Below are positions 1 to 7,750 of a stretch of DNA of 16,665 bases, piece by piece. Positions within the stretch are counted from its first letter, which is position 1. Every line of letters begins with the position of its first letter. The translations under genes and the position numbers were made by a program. Source of the DNA: Bacteroidales bacterium UBA2716 (GTDB taxonomy: Bacteria; Bacteroidota; Bacteroidia; Bacteroidales; UBA932); contig DEKS01000066.1 in NCBI GenBank assembly GCA_002354005.1, forward strand, positions 1 through 16,665. The letters are read 5' to 3'. The notes below the pieces were generated by a model. The model saw only the letters and a list, made by a program, of their open reading frames with translations, was not told where the DNA came from and did not search any database.

Positions 1-993
1 TCCGGCGTAAAGGTGGCGGACCTTATCCAGAGCGCCCGCATCAAGTACGATACGCATCCGCCCAAACTGCGGGACCAAATGCTGGCTTCCACGGACTTCA
101 TGGGCAAGCTGGCACGACCGTTTGCCCCCATCGTCAATGCCGTTACGGACCTGGGGATCACCAAGAAGACGCTGGACATGGTTTTGGATATAGACCACCG
201 GCGAACCTTCCCCAAATACAGCGGACGCAGCTTCGAGGGCTGGCTCAAAAGGCACAGCAAGGAGCAGGCAGCGTTCCCGGAGCAGGTGGCGTACTTCCAT
301 GGCTGCTACGTGAACTACAACTACCCACAGTTGGGCAAAGACCTGGTGAAGGTGCTCAACGCCCTGGGCGTGGGCGTGCAACTGCTGGACAAGGAGCAGT
401 GCTGCGGCATTGCCATGATTGCCAACGGGATGGCGCGGGAAGCGGCCAAGCACGCCCAACATAATGTGGAAGTGCTGGGGAAAGCGGTCTCTCGGGGGCT
501 CAAGGTAGTAACCACCTCTTCCACCTGCACGCTCACCATGCGCGACGAATACCCGGAGCTCCTGAAAGTGGATAATGCAGCCGTACGCGATTCCCTTCTC
601 ATGGCCACCCGCTTTATCTATGAGAAATTGGAAAAAGGCGCCGTGCTCAACTTTAAGACGAACTACCACAAAAAAATAGCCTATCACACGCCCTGCCACC
701 TGGAAAAACTGGGCTGGGGGGTGTTCTCTGAGCGCCTGCTGCGCATGATTCCCGGTGTGGAGTTCACCATGCTGGCCTCCAACTGCTGCGGCATGTCGGG
801 AACGTATGGTTTCAAAAAGGAGAATTACGAAGCCTCCCAGGCCATTGGAGCCCCACTGTTCGAACAAATCAAGGCGGTGAATCCGGACGTGGTCGCCTGC
901 GACTGCGAAACCTGCAAATGGCAGATCGAAATGTCCACCGGCTATCCCGTCATGAACCCCATATCCATCCTCGCCGAAGCTTTGAACGTCTGA
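1..993 (+). CDS. glpC: Anaerobic glycerol-3-phosphate dehydrogenase subunit C (partial, 5' end outside window)
   Basis: This subunit anchors the GlpAB dehydrogenase to the inner membrane and passes electrons from G3P oxidation (giving dihydroxyacetone phosphate) to the quinone pool. The frame is open to base 1, and the first residues (SGVKVADLIQSARIKYDT) align from memory with E. coli GlpC at about residue 68, so roughly 66 N-terminal residues carrying the two ferredoxin-type 4Fe-4S motifs lie upstream. The GTG at 13 is internal, not the start. Visible are both CCG-type cysteine-rich regions of the heterodisulfide-reductase fold: YFHGC with KEQCCG, and TPCHLEK with SNCCGMSGTYGFKKENY, then a C-terminal CDCETCKWQIEMSTG. 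Length and order match GlpC rather than GlpB or a lactate-utilisation LutA/E protein. glpA and glpB would be expected just upstream; glpT follows 83 bp downstream. Confidence 0.95.
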   Translation, partial: SGVKVADLIQSARIKYDTHPPKLRDQMLASTDFMGKLARPFAPIVNAVTDLGITKKTLDMVLDIDHRRTFPKYSGRSFEGWLKRHSKEQAAFPEQVAYFHGCYVNYNYPQLGKDLVKVLNALGVGVQLLDKEQCCGIAMIANGMAREAAKHAQHNVEVLGKAVSRGLKVVTTSSTCTLTMRDEYPELLKVDNAAVRDSLLMATRFIYEKLEKGAVLNFKTNYHKKIAYHTPCHLEKLGWGVFSERLLRMIPGVEFTMLASNCCGMSGTYGFKKENYEASQAIGAPLFEQIKAVNPDVVACDCETCKWQIEMSTGYPVMNPISILAEALNV

Positions 994-1000
994 TTACCGA

Positions 1001-1053
1001 GCGAACAAAACTTTTTCGCTCCCCCTTGCGGGGTAGAAAAAGTTTTCGTTTGC
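1001..1053 (+). promoter_or_regulatory. Long hairpin between glpC and glpT
   Basis: An 11-bp perfect inverted repeat (AAAACTTTTTC at 1007-1017 and GAAAAAGTTTT at 1036-1046) is extended outward by GCGAAC (1001-1006) pairing with GTTTGC (1048-1053, one G-T pair, C1047 bulged) and inward by CCCC/GGGG (1021-1024 with 1030-1033). The RNA would be a stable stem-loop that starts 7 bp after the glpC stop and ends 23 bp before the glpT start. No clean T-tract follows it in the plus direction, so it resembles an intercistronic processing or stability hairpin, or an attenuator, more than a simple terminator. Function is inferred only from structure and position. Confidence 0.55.
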
Positions 1054-1076
1054 GAAGGCCCACAAAATAAGAAGAA

Positions 1077-2450
1077 ATGCTGAAATTCATGCAACAGCCG
1101 GCCTATCTGCCGGCACAAACCGGCCCTGAGGCCGACGCCAAATTCAAACGCCTGCGCCTGCAGGTGTTCGTCGGCGCGTTCATCGGATACGCCGGATTCT
1201 ATCTGGTGAGAAAGAACCTGTCCATGGCCATTCCCGCCATGGCACCGCTGGGCTTCGACAAAACCGAACTGGGCTTTGTCCTGGGCTTGAACGCCGCAGC
1301 ATACGCCTTGTCCAAATTCCTGATGGGCAGCGTCTCCGACCGCTCCAACGCCCGCGTCTTCCTGCCGGTGGGGCTCATCCTTACGGCCATTTCCATGTGC
1401 TTCATGATTGTCCCCATCCAGCTGATCGGCGCGGAACACAAAGCCCTGGCCATCCTGGTGATGGGCGTGCTCAACGCCCTGGTGGGCTGGTTCAACGGCA
1501 TGGGCTGGCCTCCTTGCGGCCGCGTGATGACGCACTGGTTCTCGCCTAATGAGCGGGGTACCATGATGAGTATCTGGAACTGCGCGCACAATGTGGGCGG
1601 TGCACTGGTAGGCCCCATGGCCACCTATGGTGCCATCTGGTTCGGCAGCTGGTTTTACGGGGCACATACGGAGCTCTACTTCCTCATCGGCACGTTTGCT
1701 TTTCCCGCCGCGGTAGCGCTGTTTATCGCCATCCTAGCGTATTTGCTGTTGCGCGACACGCCACAAAGCTGCGGACTCCCGTCGGTGGAAGCCTGGCGGG
1801 GCGACTACCCCAAGAACTACTCTGCCAAGGACGAGGAAACCTTGAGCGCCAAGGAAATCTTCTTCCAGTACGTGCTCAACAACAAGTTCCTGTGGTACAT
1901 CGCCCTGGCCAACGCGTTTGTGTATATGGTCCGATACGGCTGCCTGGACTGGGCACCCACTATTCTAACGGAGAAAGGAATTGACCTCAAGAGTGCCGGC
2001 TGGGCCTATTTTGCCTACGAATTCGCCGCCATTCCGGGAACGCTTCTTTGCGGCTGGTTGTCGGACAAACTCTTTCATGGGAAGCGGGCCCTGCCCACCA
2101 TGCTGTTCATGGGGCTGGTGCTGGTGTTCATCCTGCTGTACTGGGCGTTCATTGACAACCTCAGCGTAGTGATTATCAGCCTCATCGGCATTGGCTTCTT
2201 CATCTACGGGCCGGTGATGCTCATTGGCGTACAGGCGCTGGACCTGGCCCCTAAGAACGCATCCGGAACAGCCGCCGGCCTTACCGGCTTCTTCGGCTAC
2301 TTCCTGGGCACGTTCATCCTGGCCAACACCGTGATTGGCTGGGTGGCTCAACAGTTCGGCTGGAGCTGGACCTTTATGCTGCTGGTGGTCGCCTGCCTCC
2401 TGGCCATATTCTTCATGGGGCTCACCCTGAAGGAAGAGCGCCGCTCGTAA
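1077..2450 (+). CDS. glpT: Glycerol-3-phosphate:phosphate antiporter (MFS, organophosphate:Pi family)
   Basis: This 457-residue inner-membrane transporter imports sn-glycerol-3-phosphate in exchange for phosphate. It looks collinear with E. coli GlpT over nearly its whole length, and key substrate-binding residues of the family are visible: R45 in YLVRKN, K80 in SKFLMGSVSDRSN, H171 in WNCAHNVGG (E. coli H165) and R286 in YMVRYGCLDWAPT (E. coli R269). Other signatures are GMGWPPCGR, RDTPQSCGLP after helix 6, SWAY-like GWAYFAYEFAAIPGTLLCGWLSD split across helices 8-9, and YGPVMLIG. About twelve hydrophobic segments are apparent. The ATG at 1077 gives the expected short cytoplasmic N-terminus and has a weak purine-rich leader (AAGAAGAA). 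UhpT (hexose phosphate) is the main alternative, but the adjacent glpC favours GlpT. The gene ends with tandem TAA TAA stops and runs toward the convergent lipoprotein gene. Confidence 0.95.
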   Translation: MLKFMQQPAYLPAQTGPEADAKFKRLRLQVFVGAFIGYAGFYLVRKNLSMAIPAMAPLGFDKTELGFVLGLNAAAYALSKFLMGSVSDRSNARVFLPVGLILTAISMCFMIVPIQLIGAEHKALAILVMGVLNALVGWFNGMGWPPCGRVMTHWFSPNERGTMMSIWNCAHNVGGALVGPMATYGAIWFGSWFYGAHTELYFLIGTFAFPAAVALFIAILAYLLLRDTPQSCGLPSVEAWRGDYPKNYSAKDEETLSAKEIFFQYVLNNKFLWYIALANAFVYMVRYGCLDWAPTILTEKGIDLKSAGWAYFAYEFAAIPGTLLCGWLSDKLFHGKRALPTMLFMGLVLVFILLYWAFIDNLSVVIISLIGIGFFIYGPVMLIGVQALDLAPKNASGTAAGLTGFFGYFLGTFILANTVIGWVAQQFGWSWTFMLLVVACLLAIFFMGLTLKEERRS

Positions 2451-2453
2451 TAA

Positions 2454-2509
2454 TTGCCACGTTTGCAGTTGAAATAGCCTGAAACGCTATTTTCTTGCAA
2501 ACGTGGCAA
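2454..2509. repeat. 56-bp palindromic element, copy 1
   Basis: Perfect 14-bp inverted arms (TTGCCACGTTTGCA at 2454-2467 and TGCAAACGTGGCAA at 2496-2509) enclose a 28-bp centre that contains a second perfect 7-bp inverted repeat (AAATAGC at 2472-2478, GCTATTT at 2486-2492). It begins immediately after the tandem stop codons of glpT. A second element with the same arm length and the same 28-bp centre length but a different centre sequence follows at 2537-2592. It lies between two convergent genes, so it may act as a bidirectional transcription end signal or as a repeated extragenic palindrome. No known family name was recognised. Confidence 0.75.
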
Positions 2510-2517
2510 CGCTTTCT

Positions 2518-2534
2518 GCCCTAGGGGCTTTTTT
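2518..2534 (+). terminator. Possible rho-independent terminator of glpT
   Basis: A short GC-only stem (GCCC at 2518-2521 with GGGC at 2525-2528, 3-nt loop) is followed directly by six T residues. The stem is short for a terminator by itself, but it follows the large hairpin at 2454-2509, and together they could end transcription of the glpC-glpT operon. The assignment rests on sequence shape only. Confidence 0.45.
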
Positions 2535-2536
2535 AA

Positions 2537-2592
2537 TTGCCGCATTTGCATCTGGAGTACCGTAAAAGGCACATTCCGTGCAAACGCGGCAA
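2537..2592. repeat. 56-bp palindromic element, copy 2
   Basis: The arms TTGCCGCATTTGCA (2537-2550) and TGCAAACGCGGCAA (2579-2592) pair at 13 of 14 positions, with a G-T or A-C mismatch depending on strand, and enclose a 28-bp centre, exactly as in copy 1. The arms differ from copy 1 at one or two positions, while the centre is unrelated in sequence but still has a short inner stem (GGAGT at 2554-2558 with ATTCC at 2573-2577). It ends 7 bp from the stop codon of the leftward lipoprotein gene. Conservation of arms and spacing, with a freely varying centre, suggests selection on structure or on protein binding to the arms. Confidence 0.7.
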
Positions 2593-2599
2593 ACTTAAA

Positions 2600-5500
2600 C
2601 TACTGCACCTCAGTCACAACCACTTGCAGGCCATCGACACGGATGTTGGATTTGGCATTGATGTTGGTAATGCACAGATCCAGTGTCTTGGTTCCCTCGG
2701 GGATGGTGACCGTACAGGTAACCGTGTAGGTGTTCTTATCGGCCAGGTCCTGCTTGGGGACCGAGGTAGCCGACAGTTCGCCAATGGTGACGCCGGCTGT
2801 AGTGCTGGTCACCTGATGGTTTCCTTCCAGCTTGGAGTTGCTCCGGTACGTAAGCGTAGCCGTCTTGACGCCGTTACAGGGGATGCCGTTCACGTCAAGG
2901 AAACCATTTCCTTTCGTAACGAGCAGGTTGTACCTGTACTTTTCGTCGGTGACGTTATCCTTGCTGTTATAGAATACAAGAGCGTCGTCGTAGAGCTTTG
3001 TGCTGGCGGAATTCTGCGAATAAACCACATTTCCTTCGCCAAATACTACAGTAGAGCACGTCTCCTTCTCCTGATAGGCCGAAGGCGTATCGCCAGCGGC
3101 GCCGCCTTGCCACCATTCCTCCCACAGCACATCGCCTACCGCAGGTTTGGCAGGTTCGGGCTCGGCCACCTTGATGTTGTCCAGGTACCAGCGCTGCTGG
3201 GAGGCACCGGCGCCGTCCTTGTAGTGGGTGGGATGAATCTGGATACGGGTGTCGTCGGTGACGCCCACCAGTTTCACCTTGGCATGCTGCCATTCCAGCT
3301 TGCCTTTTTCCTGCGTGGTAGAGAGTTCCGCGGAGACCTGGGTACCGTTATCGGCCAGCGTACCGGGGCCTTCCACAATCTCTACCGTAATGGTCACATT
3401 GTCAATGACACCCTTTCCGGTCATGTGCGCGCACCAGTCGAAGCTGAGCTCGGCATCCACGGGGGAAGCACCGAATTTAATGGCAGGCAACTGCAGTCCG
3501 GTGTGCTTGTTGGTAGCACCCATCTTGAAGTAGTTCTTCTGCATGTACAGGGTCTTGGCGTCCTTGTTCAGGTCCGTGTATCCCCGCTTCTCCAGTTCGG
3601 CGCCCGCCGTAGCTGCGAGTTCGGCCACATTCCAGACATTGGGCTGGGCGTGAGTGGCCTGGTCACCGGCGCCCACGGGATCCAGTTTGTCGGCATCGTC
3701 GGGATTGGCCGCAATCCAGCCCTGGATATACGGTTCCAGCCACTCAAAGTCATCCTGGAAGAACACGCCTTCCGGATACTCGGGTTCGGGTTCCTTACCG
3801 GCCTGTACCAGGGTGAAGAGGGTCTCTACCTTTTCTTCCTCATTGAAGAAACGTACGACGCCGGTTCTGGGATCGGGCAGTTCGTTGGCCTGGTAGCTCA
3901 CGATGTACTCCGTCCATTCCACCAGGCCCTTCGTCTCGGGAACGGCTTCTACTTGAATCCAGCTGTCTGCCGTTTCATAGCTTACCTCCACGTTGGACTG
4001 GATTTTCACCGTAATGCTGCCTTCCGTTTCAAAGACCTCGGCCTTGTTGCCGCCGGAAACGCTCACGAACGGATCCAGCTGCTGGCCGGCGGCGCTCTGC
4101 ACCACGTTAATCACTTTCTCGGAGTCTTCGGAGACAATCTTGATGGTACCCTGACGCAGCTCCGGAAGTTCGCTCTGGGCGCAGGTTACCTGAATCTCTA
4201 CCGATTCCCCAGCCAGGCCTTCCGCCACGTCAAAGCTGAGCCAGTCGGCGGAGGTAGAAACGGTGAAGTCGTAGTCCGACTGCACGGTGATGGTCTTGGG
4301 AGCACCCGGCGTGCCGTTGAAGGTAAGCAGTTCTGTGGACACCTCAATGTTGGCATACACCGGATCTTTTTCCACGCCGTTGCCCTCCTTGAGAATCTCG
4401 ATGGTGGGCTGGTAGGTAGCATCGGCCACATCGGTAACGGTGAGACGGGCCGAACCACCGTTACGGGCGGCCAGTTTACCGGCACCGCTGGCCTGCCAGT
4501 TGGCAACGCAGCGGAAGCGGAACTGGGCATGCTCGGTGTTCTTGCGGTATTTCACCACCTGGTCGGCCTGCACGTTGGTGGCACCGTCGGCATTCATGGC
4601 GTGGGTGTACACCACTTCCTCACCGGGCTCGGTGGTGGTGAAGGTCTCCCCTGCCGGACGCCATTCGGAGCCGTCCAGGAACTCCAGGATCCAGAACTTG
4701 TGGCCGGTGGCCGACGTACGGGCCTCGAAGGCGATATGCACCTCGGAGCCGGCCTTGATGGCACCGTTGCCATAGAAAAGCCAGTAGTCGCCCGGCCAGG
4801 GACCGGTTACGCGCGGGCTCTTGTCGGAGACATCCAGTTTATATTTCTGGTTGCCGTCGGTAGTGGCAAGGTCGAAGGGAACGTACTCGATGTAACCCAG
4901 ACCCTGCACCGGCTGGATGCGGCTGGTCGCGCTCCAGGTGGCCGAGGTGTAATTGATGCCGTCCACGCGCACAAGGAAGCGCAGCGGATACGGGATCAAG
5001 GCTTCGTCCGCCCCCTGGTCCTCCACCGAGGTAACCAGCATGGATTGGCCCACAGCATAGCCTTTGAACACCACCTTGTGCAGGTCCAGTGCACCCAGTT
5101 TCAGTTCTTCCACCGGGTCCAGGATAGGAATGGAGGTTTTGTCGTTCACGTATATGTCCGTACCAATCAGGGAGGCCGACAGGGAGACGTATTCGGCCAC
5201 GGTGGCGTCATAGTCGGCCAGGATGGCAGTAATGTCCTTGGCTTCCGGGTACACCACCTTCCCGCTTTCCACAACGTCAAACTCGTCCAGGACGAAGGCC
5301 GGGGCATTGTTCACCGTAGTCTTGGTTCCGTTGAAGCTCACCTTGTCGCCCAGCGACAGACCCTCTCCCTGAACATAGAGGCAGCCGGATTCGTCGGAGG
5401 CGATGAAGCCTTTGGTGGACAGGGCCACAACCTGGGCCTGGGCCACCTTGGCCACGTCGCCGTTTTCCAGGCTGCGGATTTGTGCCAGGGTGTAGGTATC

Positions 5501-5884
5501 GACGCCATAATAGGTGTCGCCGTCCTGGTGAACGGTAACCGACGTCTGTCGGGAGACATATTTGCCTTGAATGACAATGGTGCCGTCACGGGGACGGTCG
5601 ATGGTGCTGCCGGTGGCGTTGTCCGTCACGGAAATGGTAATGGTTCCGTGGCCGTCGCCCTTCATGGGGCTCACGCTGATCCAGGGAGAATCCACGTCTA
5701 CGTTCCAGAGGCCGTCGGCATATACCTTGATTACCTGGTCCGCTGCTCCGGTTGCGTGGAAGGTGACATAGGTCTCGCTGGTAGCGACGGCCTTTGCCTC
5801 CTCGCTCCTCTCTTGCTGGCAGCCTATCATGAGCGCGCCGGCAACCAGAACAGCGAGGGTCTTCATTATGTTATTCAGTTTCAT
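2600..5884 (-). CDS. Large multi-BACON surface lipoprotein, probable substrate-binding protein of the Sus-like system
   Basis: This 1094-residue protein sits at the position just after susD where Sus-type loci normally encode a surface glycan-binding lipoprotein (SusE/SusF/SGBP role). A lipoprotein signal with C22 in ALMIGC is seen. Domains read by eye: a BACON-like immunoglobulin fold at about 37-120 (DSPWISVSP), a DUF5689-like OB-fold region at about 128-290 (YTLAQIRSLENGDVAKV), a beta-rich module at about 320-490, two more BACON repeats at about 512-597 (TSADWLSF) and 606-694 (ADSWIQV), a jelly-roll-like module at about 706-907 (FFQDDFEWL through RWYLDNIKV) and a final beta module at about 915-1094. 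No catalytic motif was recognised, so binding is the likeliest role. M7 (5866) is an alternative start, but M1 gives a normal signal peptide. It lies 18 bp after susD in the same operon. Confidence 0.8.
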   Translation of the reverse strand: MKLNNIMKTLAVLVAGALMIGCQQERSEEAKAVATSETYVTFHATGAADQVIKVYADGLWNVDVDSPWISVSPMKGDGHGTITISVTDNATGSTIDRPRDGTIVIQGKYVSRQTSVTVHQDGDTYYGVDTYTLAQIRSLENGDVAKVAQAQVVALSTKGFIASDESGCLYVQGEGLSLGDKVSFNGTKTTVNNAPAFVLDEFDVVESGKVVYPEAKDITAILADYDATVAEYVSLSASLIGTDIYVNDKTSIPILDPVEELKLGALDLHKVVFKGYAVGQSMLVTSVEDQGADEALIPYPLRFLVRVDGINYTSATWSATSRIQPVQGLGYIEYVPFDLATTDGNQKYKLDVSDKSPRVTGPWPGDYWLFYGNGAIKAGSEVHIAFEARTSATGHKFWILEFLDGSEWRPAGETFTTTEPGEEVVYTHAMNADGATNVQADQVVKYRKNTEHAQFRFRCVANWQASGAGKLAARNGGSARLTVTDVADATYQPTIEILKEGNGVEKDPVYANIEVSTELLTFNGTPGAPKTITVQSDYDFTVSTSADWLSFDVAEGLAGESVEIQVTCAQSELPELRQGTIKIVSEDSEKVINVVQSAAGQQLDPFVSVSGGNKAEVFETEGSITVKIQSNVEVSYETADSWIQVEAVPETKGLVEWTEYIVSYQANELPDPRTGVVRFFNEEEKVETLFTLVQAGKEPEPEYPEGVFFQDDFEWLEPYIQGWIAANPDDADKLDPVGAGDQATHAQPNVWNVAELAATAGAELEKRGYTDLNKDAKTLYMQKNYFKMGATNKHTGLQLPAIKFGASPVDAELSFDWCAHMTGKGVIDNVTITVEIVEGPGTLADNGTQVSAELSTTQEKGKLEWQHAKVKLVGVTDDTRIQIHPTHYKDGAGASQQRWYLDNIKVAEPEPAKPAVGDVLWEEWWQGGAAGDTPSAYQEKETCSTVVFGEGNVVYSQNSASTKLYDDALVFYNSKDNVTDEKYRYNLLVTKGNGFLDVNGIPCNGVKTATLTYRSNSKLEGNHQVTSTTAGVTIGELSATSVPKQDLADKNTYTVTCTVTIPEGTKTLDLCITNINAKSNIRVDGLQVVVTEVQ

Positions 5885-5902
5885 AATCTCATGGAATTAG
5901 AG

Positions 5903-7732
5903 TTAGTAGCTCAGACCGTCAATCCAGCCCGGATTCTGCTTCAGATCTACATTTTTCTCGTGATAGAGCTGACGTTCCGTGGTGGGAATGGGATAATAGT
6001 AGTCACGTCCTTCGTCAAAGCTGCGGCTGACATTGCCGTGATGGTAAACATAACCGGCCGAATCGCCCGTAAGCTCAATCCCCGTGGAAGAGCCCAGTTC
6101 CCAGTCCACAAGGTCCTTGCTCTTGGGGTTGGTGCCTGTCCAGATATTGATGTCGGGCTTGCCGTCACCGGTGAGGTCGTACTTGCCTACGCCCGGGAAA
6201 TACATGCCCCAGATGGGCTGTTCCAGGCACTTGCCCTCTCTCCAGCGGAGAAGGTCGGTCAGACGGAATCCTTCCATGGCCAGTTCCAGAGCCCTTTCCC
6301 GGCGAATTTCCAGGATGACGCCCTGGCTGGCGCCGCTCACATTGCGGTAACCGAAGTCGTCAGAAAGCAGGTAAGGGTCCGGATGGGCATTGGCCGATTC
6401 CACATTGAGGAGACCGGTCATGCCGGCACGGGCACGGATGGCGTTCACGGTGGCATCGGCATCGGCCTGGGTAAAGGTGCCCAGTTCCGCCTTGGCCTCG
6501 GCATAGTTCAGCAGAACCTCGGCATAGCGGAAGACGGGCATGTCGTTGTAGCTCTTGTCCACACGGCCCCATTCCGGCAGGGTCTTATCCATGACGAACT
6601 TGACCACCTGATAACCGGTGACGCTGCACCCGAGGTCGGTGGCCGACACGGTTTCGTCTCCCAGCCAAATGTTGCCGGGGGCTACGGTGATGGCGGCCAA
6701 GCGGGGGTCGCGGTCCTTCATCTCATCCACATACTGCAGGGTTTCCCAGTTGGGCTGGTCCGTGAAGCGGCTGCCGTCGGCCATCAGGACAGAGGCGATG
6801 AACTTTCTGGTGAAGCCCGGCTTGCCCTGGGTGGGCATCACGGCAAATGCGGTGGAATTGTTGCAAATCTGGAGGCTCTGGTCGTTTTTGATGGCCAGGA
6901 TGAACTCATCCTTGTTGGCGTCCACATTGGCAAACAGCTGCCGGTAGTCGGCCGGCTGGGCCAGCTTGTACGGTCCTTCTTTCATCAGCTCCTGAGCGGC
7001 GTCGGCAGCCAGTTGCAGATAGTCCGCCGCACTGCGGGAGTCGGACGGGAGCGGGGTGACGTACATCTCGGGATGCGCCGTGGGATTGTGGTATTTCCGG
7101 AAGGTGCCTTCAAACAGGCAGAAACGGGCCTTCAGCGCCAGCGCCGCCCAACGGTTCACACGGTAGGGGCTCACGTTTGCCGGCAGGTTCTCAATGGCAT
7201 AGTCGATGTCTTCCAGCATGTGCCCCATGATGACTTCGCGGCTGTCACGCGGCCGGTACAGCTCTTTGGAATCGGTCTCCAACTGGGCGTCAATCCACGG
7301 GACGTCGCCGAAGCGCTTCACCATATTGAAATAGAAGTAGGCGCGGAAGAAGCGGGTCAGGGCCGTATATTTCACCACGGCGGCGGGATCCTCGCACTTG
7401 TTCACGTTCTCCAGCAGGGTGTTCATCTTGCGGAGATCGCCCCAGGCACCGGCTCCACTGCCCCAGCCGCCGCCGGTGGCAGGAACGGTTCTGGAATTGC
7501 CGCCGCGCATGAAGGCGGACAGGTTCAGGCACACCAGCTGGTCGCTCTGCTCACTGTAAGGGGTTTTGTCCAGCAGGTTATTGTAGAAGGTGTTCGAGAA
7601 CAGCTGCAAGTCGGTTTCGTTGCGGAAGTAGTTCTCGGGCGCCATGGTGGACTTGGGAGTGCGGTCCAGGAATTTGTTGCAGGAGGTCAGGCAAAGGGCA
7701 GCTGCTGCGATTGCAATTAGGTATTTTTTCAT
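5903..7732 (-). CDS. SusD/RagB-family outer-membrane substrate-binding lipoprotein
   Basis: SusD proteins form the lid on the SusC transporter barrel at the cell surface and capture the substrate. The chosen start gives 609 residues beginning MKKYLIAIAA with lipobox LTSC (C18), followed by the family-typical CNKFLDRTPKSTMAPENYF. Other signatures: FFRAYFYFNMVKRFGDVPW in the helical TPR-like core, LNYAEAKAELG, RRERALELAMEGFRLTDLLRW and the C-terminal YYYPIPTTERQL and QNPGW. An EF-hand-like loop DLTGDGKPD (about 519-527) may bind calcium. An in-frame ATG at 7747 would add five residues, but a GGAGG box overlaps that ATG and lies 8 nt ahead of the ATG at 7732, so the latter is preferred. It follows susC with an 18-bp gap and precedes the BACON lipoprotein. 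Confidence 0.95.
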   Translation of the reverse strand: MKKYLIAIAAAALCLTSCNKFLDRTPKSTMAPENYFRNETDLQLFSNTFYNNLLDKTPYSEQSDQLVCLNLSAFMRGGNSRTVPATGGGWGSGAGAWGDLRKMNTLLENVNKCEDPAAVVKYTALTRFFRAYFYFNMVKRFGDVPWIDAQLETDSKELYRPRDSREVIMGHMLEDIDYAIENLPANVSPYRVNRWAALALKARFCLFEGTFRKYHNPTAHPEMYVTPLPSDSRSAADYLQLAADAAQELMKEGPYKLAQPADYRQLFANVDANKDEFILAIKNDQSLQICNNSTAFAVMPTQGKPGFTRKFIASVLMADGSRFTDQPNWETLQYVDEMKDRDPRLAAITVAPGNIWLGDETVSATDLGCSVTGYQVVKFVMDKTLPEWGRVDKSYNDMPVFRYAEVLLNYAEAKAELGTFTQADADATVNAIRARAGMTGLLNVESANAHPDPYLLSDDFGYRNVSGASQGVILEIRRERALELAMEGFRLTDLLRWREGKCLEQPIWGMYFPGVGKYDLTGDGKPDINIWTGTNPKSKDLVDWELGSSTGIELTGDSAGYVYHHGNVSRSFDEGRDYYYPIPTTERQLYHEKNVDLKQNPGWIDGLSY

Positions 7733-7740
7733 TTTCTTGT

Positions 7741-7745
7741 CCTCC
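7741..7745 (-). promoter_or_regulatory. Shine-Dalgarno-like GGAGG that decides the susD start
   Basis: Reading the minus strand, GGAGG is followed by eight bases and then the ATG of MKKYLI. It overlaps the G of an upstream in-frame ATG, which makes that upstream codon an unlikely start. A clear GGAGG is notable because Bacteroidota usually rely on AT-rich leaders. Confidence 0.5.
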
Positions 7746-7750
7746 ATTCA

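Noticed and set aside
13..993. A complete shorter GlpC starting at the GTG at 13
   Set aside because: The frame continues to base 1 and those residues align with the family just after the second ferredoxin motif, so the gene simply begins outside the window.
1077..2450. Hexose-phosphate transporter UhpT or phosphoglycerate transporter PgtP
   Set aside because: Same superfamily, but near-continuous resemblance to GlpT and the adjacent glpC make G3P the better substrate call.
2454..2592. CRISPR array or invertible promoter from the paired repeats
   Set aside because: Only two units, each an internal palindrome rather than direct repeats with spacers of uniform role, and no cas genes. An invertible promoter is unlikely because the repeats lie at the 3' ends of convergent genes and enclose only 28 bp.
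2537..7720. A 1727-codon plus-strand open frame opposite the BACON lipoprotein and susD
   Set aside because: It is antisense to two clearly recognised genes and even runs through the gap between them. Its product is a low-information mix rich in Gly, Val, His and Leu with no signal peptide or domain, as expected of a shadow frame in GC-rich DNA with biased codons.
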